64,000 nucleotides of DNA from Lotus japonicus (taxonomy: Eukaryota; Streptophyta; Magnoliopsida; Fabales; Fabaceae), in assembly GCF_012489685.1 (NCBI RefSeq), contig NC_080045.1, positions 64,068,722-64,132,721 on the forward strand, written 5' to 3'. Numbering within the stretch: the first letter of the stretch is position 1; every line of letters begins with the position of its first letter. This document shows positions 49,311-60,545 of this stretch, in pieces. Below the pieces are notes generated by a model. The model ran no database searches and was not told the DNA's origin. It was given only the letters and a program-made list of their open reading frames with translations. The position numbers and the translations under genes were made by a program.

Positions 49311-49950
49311 AGTCTAGGGGTGTTCATAACCGAACCAATCCAAACAAAACCGATAAACCGATAAAAAAACCGAAATCCAATCAAACCGAAAACCGAACGG
49401 ACTGAAAATTGAAAAAACCGAAATTATTTATTGGATCGGATCGAATTTCGGATTTGATTTCCAAAACCGAACCAATCCAATCCAAACCGAACATTCACAA
49501 ATATGTATACTTTTAGTTATACATATATCATTCCATTTACACTTACATAGTACATATTTATTGTATATATATTGATATATTGATTATATCACACATGCAT
49601 CAAAGTTTACTATATACATGCATCAAAGTAAACAATTATAATCATAATTTTAAAATATGTTGACTATGTTATAATTTATGAATGTTATATTAATGTTATA
49701 AATTATGTATCATTGTATTTATCTTATATTATATATTTTTAAAATTTATACAACACAATTTCAAAGTATAAAAAAGTGAAAAAAAAAACCGAACAATCCA
49801 ATCCAATCCAAACCGCTATAGATTGGATCGGATTGGTTCGGATTTGAATTTAGTAAAAAATCCATTGGATGACAAAATCATAAAACCGATGAGATCGGAT
49901 CGGATGATTTTTCTCCTCAAAACCGATCCAATCCAATCCGCGAACACCCA
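49311..49950. mobile_element. Inverted-repeat DNA transposon beside bHLH gene C
   Basis: The left end TAGGGGTGTTCATAACCGAACC and the inverted right end TATGGGTGTTCGCGGATTGG share GGGTGTTC. The interior consists of many CCGAACC/CCAATCC motifs in both orientations. The flanks TGGAGAA (about 49302-49308) and TGGAGAA (49953-49959) look like a target duplication of the sequence that in gene B encodes the C-terminus. The superfamily is unassigned. Confidence 0.65.
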
Positions 49951-49959
49951 TATGGAGAA

Positions 49960-52900
49960 CTACGTACTGAGATCTGATCCAATGTTCATTCCATTGTAAA
50001 CAATCGGAGCATACATCCACAGATCCTCAGAGCTCAAAAGCTGTTCCATCCAAATAAAAAAAATTAGAAATCAGAAATGAATTAATCATTAGCATTGGCA
50101 AATAAGAAGTTTTAAAAGCTGAAATTTGGATGCAGTGGAAGGAAGGTTCTGAAATTGTTACCTTAATTTGGTGCTGTAAAAACTTCACGTATTGAACAGC
50201 TTCCTCTAGCATGGTGCTGATATCCACCTACAATTCACCAATAAAGAAAGCTTGAGAGTATGAACACCTTCACCAATAATTGAGTAATAGCTAGCTCAAA
50301 TGTCATAGAGAAATCTACCTTAGTTCCATTGGGGATAAGGGTTTGCAATATCCTCAACCTTTCATTTATTCTTTCTCTTCTCTTCTGCACAAGGGAAGAG
50401 ATAAAACCTTTAAGACTTAATGAACATTATTTCACTTGTGTTGCATAGATATGGGTACAGTACCGGATATGGATAAAGTATGAATTTTTAAAAAAGTTAA
50501 AACACTAGTATGCTTATATATATAAGAGATGGTCATCCAAAAAAGAAGGAGACATTGATTTTGCAACTTATACAAGGTCAACCAATGCAACACATTGGTT
50601 GTAAAGGTTTTTTACGCTTGTGATAGATATACAAGTTTTATTCTTGTATACATGAAAATAAAAATAAAAACTGATAAAAAGGTTTTAATTCTAGTTAATA
50701 TGTATCCAAAAAGTACTCATGAAGTACCTAATTTTTTTTGAAAAATTATTTCATAACAAGATTGCTAATGATTATAGACACATGTTGAATTCTCCATCAT
50801 GTATTGAAGAAATTAATTAATGTCCCTAAAAAGAGACTTACTCTTGCATATATGCTTTGTGCATCAGTGGCAAAACCACTAGGAGCTCTTGATTTTCCAT
50901 GTAAATTAGCAACTGCAGGATCCTTTGGGCTCAGACTTGGTGATACACCTCCATTTAGCTCCAAAGAAGCATTAGAGTCAACCTGTGGAAAACAACTGAT
51001 TTGTATGCTTTCTCTTCTACCCTCTTCATTGATACTTATAGGCATAGCATTCCTCATGTTTTTAAAGTCCTACATAACCAAATCATGATCACAATCCCAG
51101 GTAAGTAAACAGCATAACTCAAATATTCTGAAGGAAGAATAGAAATGCACCTAAACACCAGCTATCATTTTTTATCCGTCACTTTAAAGTTTTAGCACAT
51201 ATATTATGTACCAACATCAATTCTCATTTTTATTAAAATTACTATCTAGCTAATATAACTTTCTATAATAAATTCAGTATCTCTCTTATTAATTTTAACT
51301 CTTCAATTTTCCTATTGATAAGTGCTCATTTTACGTCTATTTGAATATCATTTTAAACACTTATTTGACTTGTATGCTTGCATTTTTTATCATTTTATCC
51401 CCAAAGTAATTAGTTTAGTAAATACATAATTTTAACTTATAAATTGTGTAAACATTATATATTTCATGTGTTTAACTGATAAGTGTCATTTTTACGTATA
51501 TTTGAATTCATTTTAGGCACTTATCTTAAGTGATTCATGAGAAATTCTTATTAGTTCTCCTCATCTTGATTGGAATTTGTTATTTGATTGAGAATTAAGC
51601 TCAAATGTGTTTTATGATTGATTATATTCTCAAATTTTGATGTAGGGTCTAAGTTCTCAAGGAAAAATGTATATTTTCATGAGACTTGAAGAATTTTTGG
51701 ATCATCAAGGTGCCCAGCGCTTGTCAGTGGCCGCCCAGCGCCTATGGCAGTTCCAGAAACCCAACCTTGAAGTAACTGGGCGCCCAGCACTCTGCACAGA
51801 TGCAGAAATCATTATAAAAGGATTTTTCTTCAGTTTCAAAAGGGAACTCGATTTTGGAGACTTAGAACAGAACCCAAACAGAGAGAACTTGAAGGAGATC
51901 ATCAAGGAAGGTCTAGGAGGCTAGAGAGAAGGCTTTGGAGCCGGTTTCATCGCCGGGGAACCGTCACGGATTCGGTTTTTCATCGTTATTCTTCTCTTTT
52001 ATGATTGTAAAGCTATCCATGGAAATGGATAGCTAATTTCTCATTTGTTGGGATTAGAACTAGTTGCTTTGATGCTCATGTAATCTATTTGATTTCCTTT
52101 CATGCAAATTTCATGTTTCTATGCTAAAGAATCAATGGTTTTCTCTTTTGCTTCATGCTATATCTGAGGTTTAATCCCCTTGGGTATTTTGATTGATTCA
52201 AACTTGTGTAGGGAACTCACACATTCTTGAGTCTGAACTAGAGTTAATCATATGTATCTTTGCCATGATTCAATTATTTTACCTTGTGCTTTATGCTTGT
52301 TTTGGATTGATCACCTAGAACATGAATTTAGGTTTAATAGGATGGTGGGAACTAGCTATTTAAACCTGAAATAGGTAAAATCATCTAATGATTCTAAGGT
52401 CTAGGGATAGGGTCAGATCATTAGTCCATTCAAACATCCATGCTTAATGCTACTCACTATTGTTAATCGATCAAGGGATTGAGGGTTAATATAGCTGAGT
52501 TGATAATCTTCTACGTCGGGGGACTGGGTAGTAAGATAAGAAATGGTGGGAGGAATCAATTTCATAGAACTATATTTGTATGTGAATCAATAGAATACAT
52601 AGAGGTCAGACAACGAAACTCTAATCTCAGCAAAACTATCTACCTTGGTGAATCCAACTCTTTTATCTTCTTTATTTATGTTTTTATGTTTTTAAACAAA
52701 CACCTGCAATATATTTGTAAACCATGATTTAAGTCTGTTAGCTATTGAACGGCATAAGTATTACACCTCCTTGTGGATACGACAAAACCCTTTACTATAC
52801 TACAATTGAGTCTTGAGAAATTCAAACGTAGAGTGGTAAAAAATCTTTCATCATAAACTTGGATTTTGATGTAGGAAAGAAATTCATGAAGAATCCAAGT

Positions 52901-54950
52901 TTAAAGTAAAAATGTGCAATTTTAGAGAGGCTGGGTGCTGAGCACCAACTTGGAGATGCTGAGCACCCTAAGAAGCTGAAGAATCTTTGTCCTGAAAAAA
53001 GCAGAGCGCTGAGCGCCCAACATATGGCGCTGAGCGCCCATGACGGTGGGAACTCTTCAACTTGAAGAAACAGGGGCGCTGAGCGGCCTCTGAAGGGCGC
53101 TGAGCGCCTGTGGCCGCCTCAAACACGTATAAAAGGCCAGAAATCATATTTTTGAGGGATCTCTCCCATTCTCTTCGATTTTCTCTCAATTTTGGCACCA
53201 TAACAGAGCAAGAGAGTCGGGCTTCATGGAGGAGGGGTCCTTGGGCTAGGATTGGATGGATTGGAGCTTCAAGATGGTGATGGCAGCCATGGGAGGACGG
53301 TGACAACCTCCCGGAAGCCATGGAAAGCTTCCATGGTCGTGGTTACGTCGTCTCCTCTTGGGTTTCAGTTCTTTCTTCCATTTCCCTTGTAGTTTTTGTT
53401 TTCTATTTGTGTATTTAGATTGTATTACTTGGCTCTTTGATTGTTCTAAGTTCGTTCATTGATGTAAGTGGAAATCTTTCATGTATGGTGTTTCTCTTTA
53501 CACTTCATGTTTCTAACCAATCAATTGATAATAAAATGAACTTCACTAATTTGTAAATATAGCGAGAGGTTGATATAAGTTGGTGTATGCTTAGATCAAT
53601 GGAAGTAGAGCGCCTATGTCTTAGGTCACAACACGGTGTTAAAGTTTTACTTTCTTCGCTTCAAGTATTGATTGTTTGTGTTAGATTTCTATGGACTAGC
53701 ATGAGATCGGGAGATAATTGTGGGTCTGGTTTAAGAGAGAAACCACTCAGTGAACTAGTTGTCCTAGAATAAGAATATATTGGGTAGGAGCAATAGTGGA
53801 TTTCCACGTGACAGGTGGGGTTCTGAGTTCTAACAGGAGTTTCCGGAGTGACAACGGAGATTTGCAAACATAGGGTACCTTGTCTTAGGATGAATTGGTC
53901 ATTGGGAATGTCTTTGAGAGATAACTCGAGCTATATTATTCCTTTTGGATTTTCTAGATGGTAAGAGATTACGTCTAGGAATTTCAACTGATAGATTCAC
54001 CTAGGCTAGGGATAGTTGGGTGGATAGCTCTCGGCATCATAAATGAAATGAACCATTGCATAAGTGTTTGAGTTGAAAACAATCTAAGAACTAGGTGACA
54101 ACATTTCTAAATACGTTTTCTTCTTTGTTACCTCAGTAAACCTTCTTTTACTGTTTTCTTTTATATTCAAAAACCACAAAAACAATCTATCAAACATCTT
54201 TTTATCTGCTCAGATCAATATTTAACTGGTGGAACTGATGTTCACATAATCCCTGAGGACGATAAACTCGTATCTGCTTTACTACGATTGAATCATAAGA
54301 GTTTGGTTCCAAAGCAGTACAAACAACAAGGAAAAAACCTTTATCACCTATCCCTATTATGAATTATTTTAAGTTAAAAGGTTATAATTGCTGCAACATA
54401 ATTAATATTTTCTTGAACATTTAAAAGTGATGGACATATAGGAAAGAAAAATCTCTCAATTAATAACATAAAATGAACTGAGAATAACAATTTTTTTTAT
54501 TTTGTACTATTCTATTACCTCTATGGAGTTCCTGAATCTTTTTGTTGGGCTCTCCAGGTTTCTGCTTCTTTCCTCTTCTGCAGGTTCAGAAATCATCATT
54601 TCGTACTCCCTCTTAGCCTGCAAGTTGTTATCAGCAAGAACTTCTAGACCTGATTCTTCATCAATGCTTTCATTTGTCTGTCGGCTTAACTTGTCATTCC
54701 ATTGAAAGCTACCACTATCATTGTTGGAGAGAAGATATGAATTGCTATTGGTGCCTGTCAACGTCACTGTTGTGGATTCATGACCATGCCAAAATGTAGG
54801 TGGCATGCCAAAACTGGTATTTCCACTATCACTGTTCTCTGTGATAGCATAATTATAATTACCACCAAGCAACTGAGCCATGAAGTCAGATTCCTCAGCT
54901 GTGTAAATTCCACTAAGAGAACCCCATTCTTCAGAAACCAACTGAGCCAT
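49960..54950 (-). CDS. RSL-class bHLH transcription factor, tandem copy C (shortened C-terminus)
   Basis: Exons in coding order: 54950-54519, 51069-50842, 50384-50319, 50227-50162, 50040-49960. They total 873 nt, or 290 residues. The N-terminus reads [14 protein letters not shown]. The bHLH keeps [14 protein letters not shown] and [18 protein letters not shown], but the second helix ends HQIK where A and B have LQIK. The last exon is 81 nt rather than 99. After GSDLST a stop (49960-49962) appears, caused by a 4-bp ACGT insertion relative to gene B, and the last seven codons are lost. Intron 1 is 3.4 kb because of two nested solo LTRs, whereas A and B have about 0.1-0.3 kb there. The gene otherwise looks functional. 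Whether it is spliced correctly across intron 1 is unknown. Confidence 0.85.
51316..54346 (+). mobile_element. Solo LTR 1 (outer), interrupted by solo LTR 2
   Basis: The outer LTR starts TGATAAGTGCTCATTTTACG and ends CCTTTATCA. It is flanked by a perfect 5-bp target duplication, CCTAT, at 51311-51315 and 54347-54351. Excluding the inner LTR it is about 1.65 kb. It carries a TATAAAAG promoter motif at 53128-53135 and a region rich in GCGCTGAGCGCC motifs just upstream. No internal retrotransposon domain is present. Orientation is opposite to bHLH gene C. Confidence 0.85.
51477..52853 (+). mobile_element. Solo LTR 2 (inner), nested in LTR 1
   Basis: 1377 bp. It starts TGATAAGTGTCATTTTTACG, nearly the same as the outer LTR, and ends TCTTTCATCA. 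The flanks TTAAC (51472-51476) and TAAAC (52854-52858) are a target duplication with one mismatch. A TATAAAAG motif is at 51813-51820, and GCCCAGCGC motifs precede it. The two LTRs belong to related but diverged families or subfamilies. Confidence 0.8.
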
Positions 54951-55063
54951 TGTTTTTTAAAACCTTTTGAGAATGAAGGGTCCCTTGTTTCAATTTTTTT
55001 TGGTACAGTCTCTTGTTTCAATATAATGCTTTGATGAGAGTAAAAGTGAGAGTTGTACTAGTG

Positions 55064-55071
55064 TATTTATA
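55064..55071 (-). promoter_or_regulatory. Core promoter of bHLH gene C
   Basis: The minus strand reads TTGTTGGGTATAAATA about 115 bp before the ATG, as in A and B. Confidence 0.75.
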
Positions 55072-56879
55072 CCCAACAATTTAAGGTAATGCCAACAAGG
55101 GATATAGAAAACAAACTCAATGTACCAATTTTTTTGTGTGTAGACACTTAACAATATAAAGAGAAGAGAGAAAAGTAATAGATATGATATGTGATATGAT
55201 GTGACAAGAAAAAAGAGATCGAAAAAAAAGTGTACACGAGTTTTGTTACTATTATAGTATAGTGCACACGAATTGGAACAGTATAGAAAAAAATTCATTC
55301 ATGATTGGCATGAATTAGGATAAGGGTAAAACTTCGTTTACACCATACTAGAAAGAGATGAGAAATAAGTAATAAATGAGATATATAATGTGATGTGACT
55401 AGAAGAGAAGAAGAGAAAAAATATGGTGAGCTAATGTGTATGCATTGTTTAGTAGTATATGTATTATCATTTGTGCTAAGCTAAATGAAAAAATAATGAT
55501 ACCTTTGATTAATTGATGGGACCACTTATAAATTTGAGTACCCAGCTCAATTAAAATGATTGGGGCTTAAGATTCCCATTAAATTAAAGTAGTACTACTT
55601 GAAGGGAGCTTGAGATTCTCCTAGGAAACACATAGATAAAGTACTATTGTTGAATGAGACAGGTGTAGTTGATATTTGTTACATTAATATTTCATTCACA
55701 CTTTAATTTCACTTTTACTCATATGGAAAGTAATTAAGATATGAATACAAGAAACATGAGTGAGTAATATAATATATGATATGATAAGAAAAACAAAAAG
55801 AAATAAGAATTGAAGAAAAATAAGTGAAAATTAAATGAAAGAAAATATTAATGTGAAAGAATCATTACTCAAATATTATATGCTAAATGGAACAAGAATT
55901 AGGTGTTGTGAAGTATAAAGAAAATGAAGTGGCAAGTGAATGAATTTGGAATCTCTAAAGTCAAGCGAAACTCACATTTTATCATTTTGAGTCGTTCAAT
56001 CAAGATTGAAGAATTTGCGTTGAAAGTAACTATTCTACATCAATTGTTACAACTAAATATGTGAATCATCTAATTGAAAACCACATACAACTTAAAATGC
56101 TTTTTTTCACTTACAGTAAAGAATCTAAATTCGAAGAGAATCTAATTCCGAAGAGAAGGGCTTGGGCTTTAGTCATGGTGATGTCTCATGTACATGTCAA
56201 ACATTCTAAAAACTTAATTTATAATCGCAGAAACATTGTTGTCAGCCAACTGTGATCTAGCTCCGTCAACTTAACATTCTGTTTTGTTATTAAAACTAAA
56301 GGTATCTTAGACCAGTTTGGTGATCTACTTGATTAGCAATTCTATTTCTCCCATGATGATGATATCACCATTAGTAGTAAGCCTAGCTAGCCTATATATA
56401 AACTCAATATGTCTTTTATAAACTTTTCTGTGGAGGCAAAGTTGAAAAGCACCTAAGTAACATGTGAAACAGAGGTTTTCACATCATACAAATCCTGAAG
56501 CATTTGGTTTACAGTGTTAACGACAAGATAGTATATATATATTTCTTTTTTACAATATATAAATTTGGAAATACTAGATCTGCTTATACTTTAAATTGTT
56601 TGTCATCTTGTATTAATATAGAAGACTTTGCGAAATTGTAGCTTTGTTAAATTGTTTGACTTAAGATAAATTTGGAAAATGTTGCTTTCGCCTTTCGATG
56701 TGAAAATTGTTGTAAATAAATCATATAAAGACTATCTCATGATATAATGTCGTACTAGACTATCAAATATTAATCCACATTTCTTATTATCCCATGAAAA
56801 AGAAATACATGAAGGAAAGTACCTCATTCATAAATTAGACAACGGTTGTGGAATTACTTAGACAATTGAATGACCTATT

Positions 56880-57424
56880 CACGACAAGAAAAATCGTTCA
56901 TAATCATAGCGTCGGTCCAATGCTAATAAGGCAAATGCTTACACTAAAGTTGATTTGGTATCGGCTTACGTCGCACTCGCATTAAATAAATTGAAGCTAG
57001 TGACAGAGCATCGACTACAGTGATTGACGCTTAGTTTACGTCAGTTCAGCCGATGCAACTCACTTAATATTTTTGTTGACACAAATTGAAAATAATTAAT
57101 CACTGCCGGTCATATATATTAATGAATGAATGGATTTTTATTGCAATTAAGAAAGATAACCGATGAAAATTTTATCATTGAAATTTTTCAATAAATGAAT
57201 CTTGTAAATTCCATTAAATTAATTAATGTTGCAGCAGTTACGACCGCTGCTAATGCAACAAGGAGTCGAGCTTTCATTTTGCGGTGGTTGAAACCGTTGT
57301 TATATGCCACCCGGTGTAAATTGATCGTGCACGACTTGTAACAGCGTTTTCTATACATTTCAAGGCAATTTGATCCCCGCAAATTGCCTTTAAATCTGCC
57401 ACAATTGTCATTTTTCTTGTAGTG
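56880..57424. mobile_element. Non-autonomous CACTA-like transposon, 545 bp
   Basis: The left end reads CACGACAAGAAAAATCG and the inverted right end reads CACTACAAGAAAAATGA, the typical CACTA terminus. Subterminal short repeats are present in the interior (GTCGG, GGCAATTTG). The 3-bp flanks (ATT and CTC) do not match, so either the ends have decayed or the boundaries are off by a few bases. Confidence 0.65.
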
Positions 57425-57960
57425 CTCTTAGTAATTAAAACTTCAATATTTGTAGCAACATTCTCGACATATCAAATCTGACTTATTATTTTTTATATTA
57501 CTTGTATATATAAAATTATATGCATCATATACAACTTTATCCAAAATTGTGTCTCATAAACACAACTTGAAGTGGAGGTATTGGTGCTAGTGGAAAATCT
57601 TATGCAAGTAGTGGCAATCATGTTTACAAACTTTTCTATCAAATTAAGGATGTCAAATTAAGGATGTTCTAACTCTATCAAAAAATCCGTCAAAAAAAAA
57701 AACTCTATCAAAAAATATTTTAAAATAATGTTAAATAAGACTTTCCATTTTTATCATGTATATTTTTATCCCAAACTATAATAATAATACTCTTTTTTAC
57801 AAAAAAAGTGTTGATCTAGTACTTTCAAAAAAAAGTGTTGATCTAGTGGTAAACTAGCTAGAACCATATAAGAGTGATGATAAAAATCCAAACCTCTGAA
57901 AGTCATTTATTGTGAGAGACAATTAGAAATTCCCGCACATGTAGGACATCCGGATCAAAG

Positions 57961-57962
<2 letters not shown>

Positions 57963-57993
<31 letters not shown>

Positions 57994-58008
57994 TATATAT
58001 ATATTTTA
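57963..58008. repeat. (TA)n microsatellite
   Basis: A nearly pure TA run of about 40 bp, interrupted once by AG. Confidence 0.9.
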
Positions 58009-58703
58009 AAGGTTAACAAAGTATACTTAGAATTCCTCTTTTGATTACTTACTTATTTATATGGAGGCAAATTTATTTATTTATTTTGTAAATGGGTTTT
58101 TTAATCAACCAAAGTAAATGGTACTTAGATTAATACGAAAGGACTTGTTCAGCGGCACTTACATTACTGGGACTAAAAAATTATATACAAAGTCCTTAAA
58201 TTTCTAGGAACACCTATGAACCAAGCTGACTCTCTAAGCAGTAGGATTTCTTTTCTTTTTAACTTACAGATCCATCTTGTGAAACTCATTTGCCTATTCC
58301 GGAGTTTGTGATCTGATTAGCTTTCAAGGAAGCCATCATATGCAGCACTAGAGAAGTGAAGACAGCAACACTGAGGAAAATATGACAACTTCGGAATATA
58401 TACCCTAACCAACAACAGTAAAAACAGAGAGGGGGAGGATGGTGGTGGTGGCAGTGGCAGTGGCGGAGGAGGTCGTTGCTCAGGCATAGCGTCAAAGGTG
58501 GCACGACGGTGAAGACAACATGGGGTGGAGGGGTGAAGGAACTAGTGGTGGCCACCAAAAAGAGAGAAAATCCATACTATAAAGGGAGAAAAAACTTACT
58601 TAATTGAGTGGCAAATTCATCTAATATAGTAGAGAACTCACTTATTGTGCGAGTGGTTTATATTTTATATATCTTTAACGGAAGTTTCTACCCGCTAAGA
58701 AAA

Positions 58704-60545
58704 CTGTAGATATTTCTACCAACAAATGTCTTTTTCGATATGATTCAAGATAAATGTACTCAATTTATTTAGGGAAAAAAGTACTATGTTTACCACCTTA
58801 AACTTTGAGTAGTTTGCAAATAGTCACCATGAATTTTTCTTTTATCACAATTAATCATTAAACTCTTACTATTATTTTAATGGACTCCTCTTTTAATTTT
58901 GGATTAAGTTACAACTGATTATTAAATATAGATTTTGTACTTCTTCAAGAAAAGGAAAAAAAATACATAAAATCACGTGAACTTCATACTTTTTTGCAAA
59001 TGAACATCTATAAATCCCACAATTCATTATAATTAAGCATTAAACTTTTGCTAATTATGAACAGAATGATCAATTAGTAGATATTTAAGGATTGATTAGG
59101 ACTAAATAAAATATGGTGCCCATTGGCAAGAAGTATAAAATTGAGGTGGTGAGATGCATTTTCCTCAATTATTAATTAGTGCATGGAGCAAAATTACAAA
59201 AATATAGTGGAGTCGATGACTAACTGAGGCAGGTGTTATCGCACCAAATAACCAATTATACCGGCGGTTTGTACGGTGGAGTTTACGCGTCTGACCTTCA
59301 TGCATATTGGCAACTGTCCCCAATACACACAACGCAGACAAAATTGTCTTTCAGTTTAATTTCCTTTTTTTTTTTGTTGGGTTTCATATATAATAAGTGG
59401 TACAAGTACAACAGAATAAAATTAATTTGTATTCTGCTTAACATATGTAAATTGAAAAGTACAGTCTAATAATCATTTAGCATTTGAAACCAGACGTTAA
59501 ATGAAACTGCACCAATCCATTCTAGTGAAATTAGTTTCATAAGTTGATCTCTTTGACAATTGTTAGCTGAATGTTGTTAAATTAAACCAATTTATTTAAT
59601 TAGAAATATTTGATAAAATGTATTATATATATATATATATATATATGACATCACCTAATATATGTTGGTAATGCTCTCAATTACCGACGACTTGCTCGTT
59701 AGCAATGCACTTTTTCCAAGAAAAAAAAACATTTTTGACGGCTATGGCTGCCAATTTGTGAGGGAAAGTTCAGGTGGAGGGAATACTTAGCAGGTAAAGA
59801 TTAGTGATTGTCCACGGATGGAAAGTACTGACGGTCATAATTGTCGGTAATGCCATCGACCATACCCTCAAACAAACTGGTCCAAACAGTTGTTTGTGAA
59901 AATTAGAATAATATTTGCTAAAATGAGAATTCAATTCTCACCAATAATATTTGCTAAAATGAGAATTAAGCTAATAAATTATCAGAAATAAAAATGATTG
60001 GTTCTAAAATCTTATTTTCGCGCCCACTATATATGTTTTCCACAAATATATCAATCAATACATTAATTATAAGTTGTAACAAATAAAAAATAAGTCAGAT
60101 TTCTTATGAGCGTAGCTATTTGGCACGACAACCAATAGCACACCTGTGCCACGACCAGTGCATTTTTCAATTTTACAATCACCGATTGAAAAAATTAAAT
60201 CTATGTGTAGTGGGAATCAGTTAATCATACGGTGGAAATCACTTCGTCGCCTCTCGTGTCACATGTAGTCGTGATCTTTATCTTTTTCCATTTCTTATAG
60301 TTCTTGCTGGTTTTATTTTGTAATCTTACAATGTTTCTCCCTTAATTAATTGTTTTGGTTTTGCTGATAATTAGCTCACTTGAAAATTTAATGTTATTCT
60401 AGTTATATAGAGTCGATAACTATCTAATTGTTTTTTTACGTTAACTGCTAAATTTAAATCTAATCATGACATTGAAAAAAAATAAAAATAAAAATAAATC
60501 CAGTCATTGTCAAAAACTTAAAGTGTAAGTCAATCTTTTTTCTTG
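58704..60545. repeat. Long direct repeat, copy 1
   Basis: From CTGTAGATATTTCTACC at 58704 onward the sequence is nearly identical to 62167-64000. I saw only two single-base differences (near 58955 and 59816) and a (TA)n length change of 8 bp near 59640. No coding frame within it starts with ATG and has a recognisable domain. Confidence 0.95.

Larger units (their letters stand above)
47450..49959. other. Intergenic region between bHLH genes B and C
   Basis: No gene. It contains the upstream block shared by the three bHLH genes (47551-47597), a 616-bp palindromic element (47915-48530), a SINE-like 3' end (48738-48835), and an inverted-repeat transposon at 49311-49950 that abuts the end of gene C. 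Confidence 0.6.
55075..58703. other. Intergenic region, gene-poor
   Basis: It holds the shared upstream block of bHLH gene C at 55511-55551, a CACTA-like element at 56880-57424 and a long (TA)n microsatellite at 57963-58008. The frame at 58286-58558 (His/Pro-rich on the minus strand) has no domain and is not called. Confidence 0.5.

Noticed and set aside
51667..51924. 85-codon frame with repeated GCCCAGCGC motifs
   Set aside because: It lies wholly within solo LTR 2 and has no similarity to known retroelement proteins.
58286..58558. His/Pro-rich minus-strand frame
   Set aside because: Composition follows a GGTGGTGG-rich stretch. No start context or domain.
59233..59469. Identical 78-codon frames at 59233 and 62696
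   Set aside because: They begin with GTG rather than ATG, lack domains and are duplicated only because the whole repeat is. The hydrophobic stretch comes from a poly-T tract.
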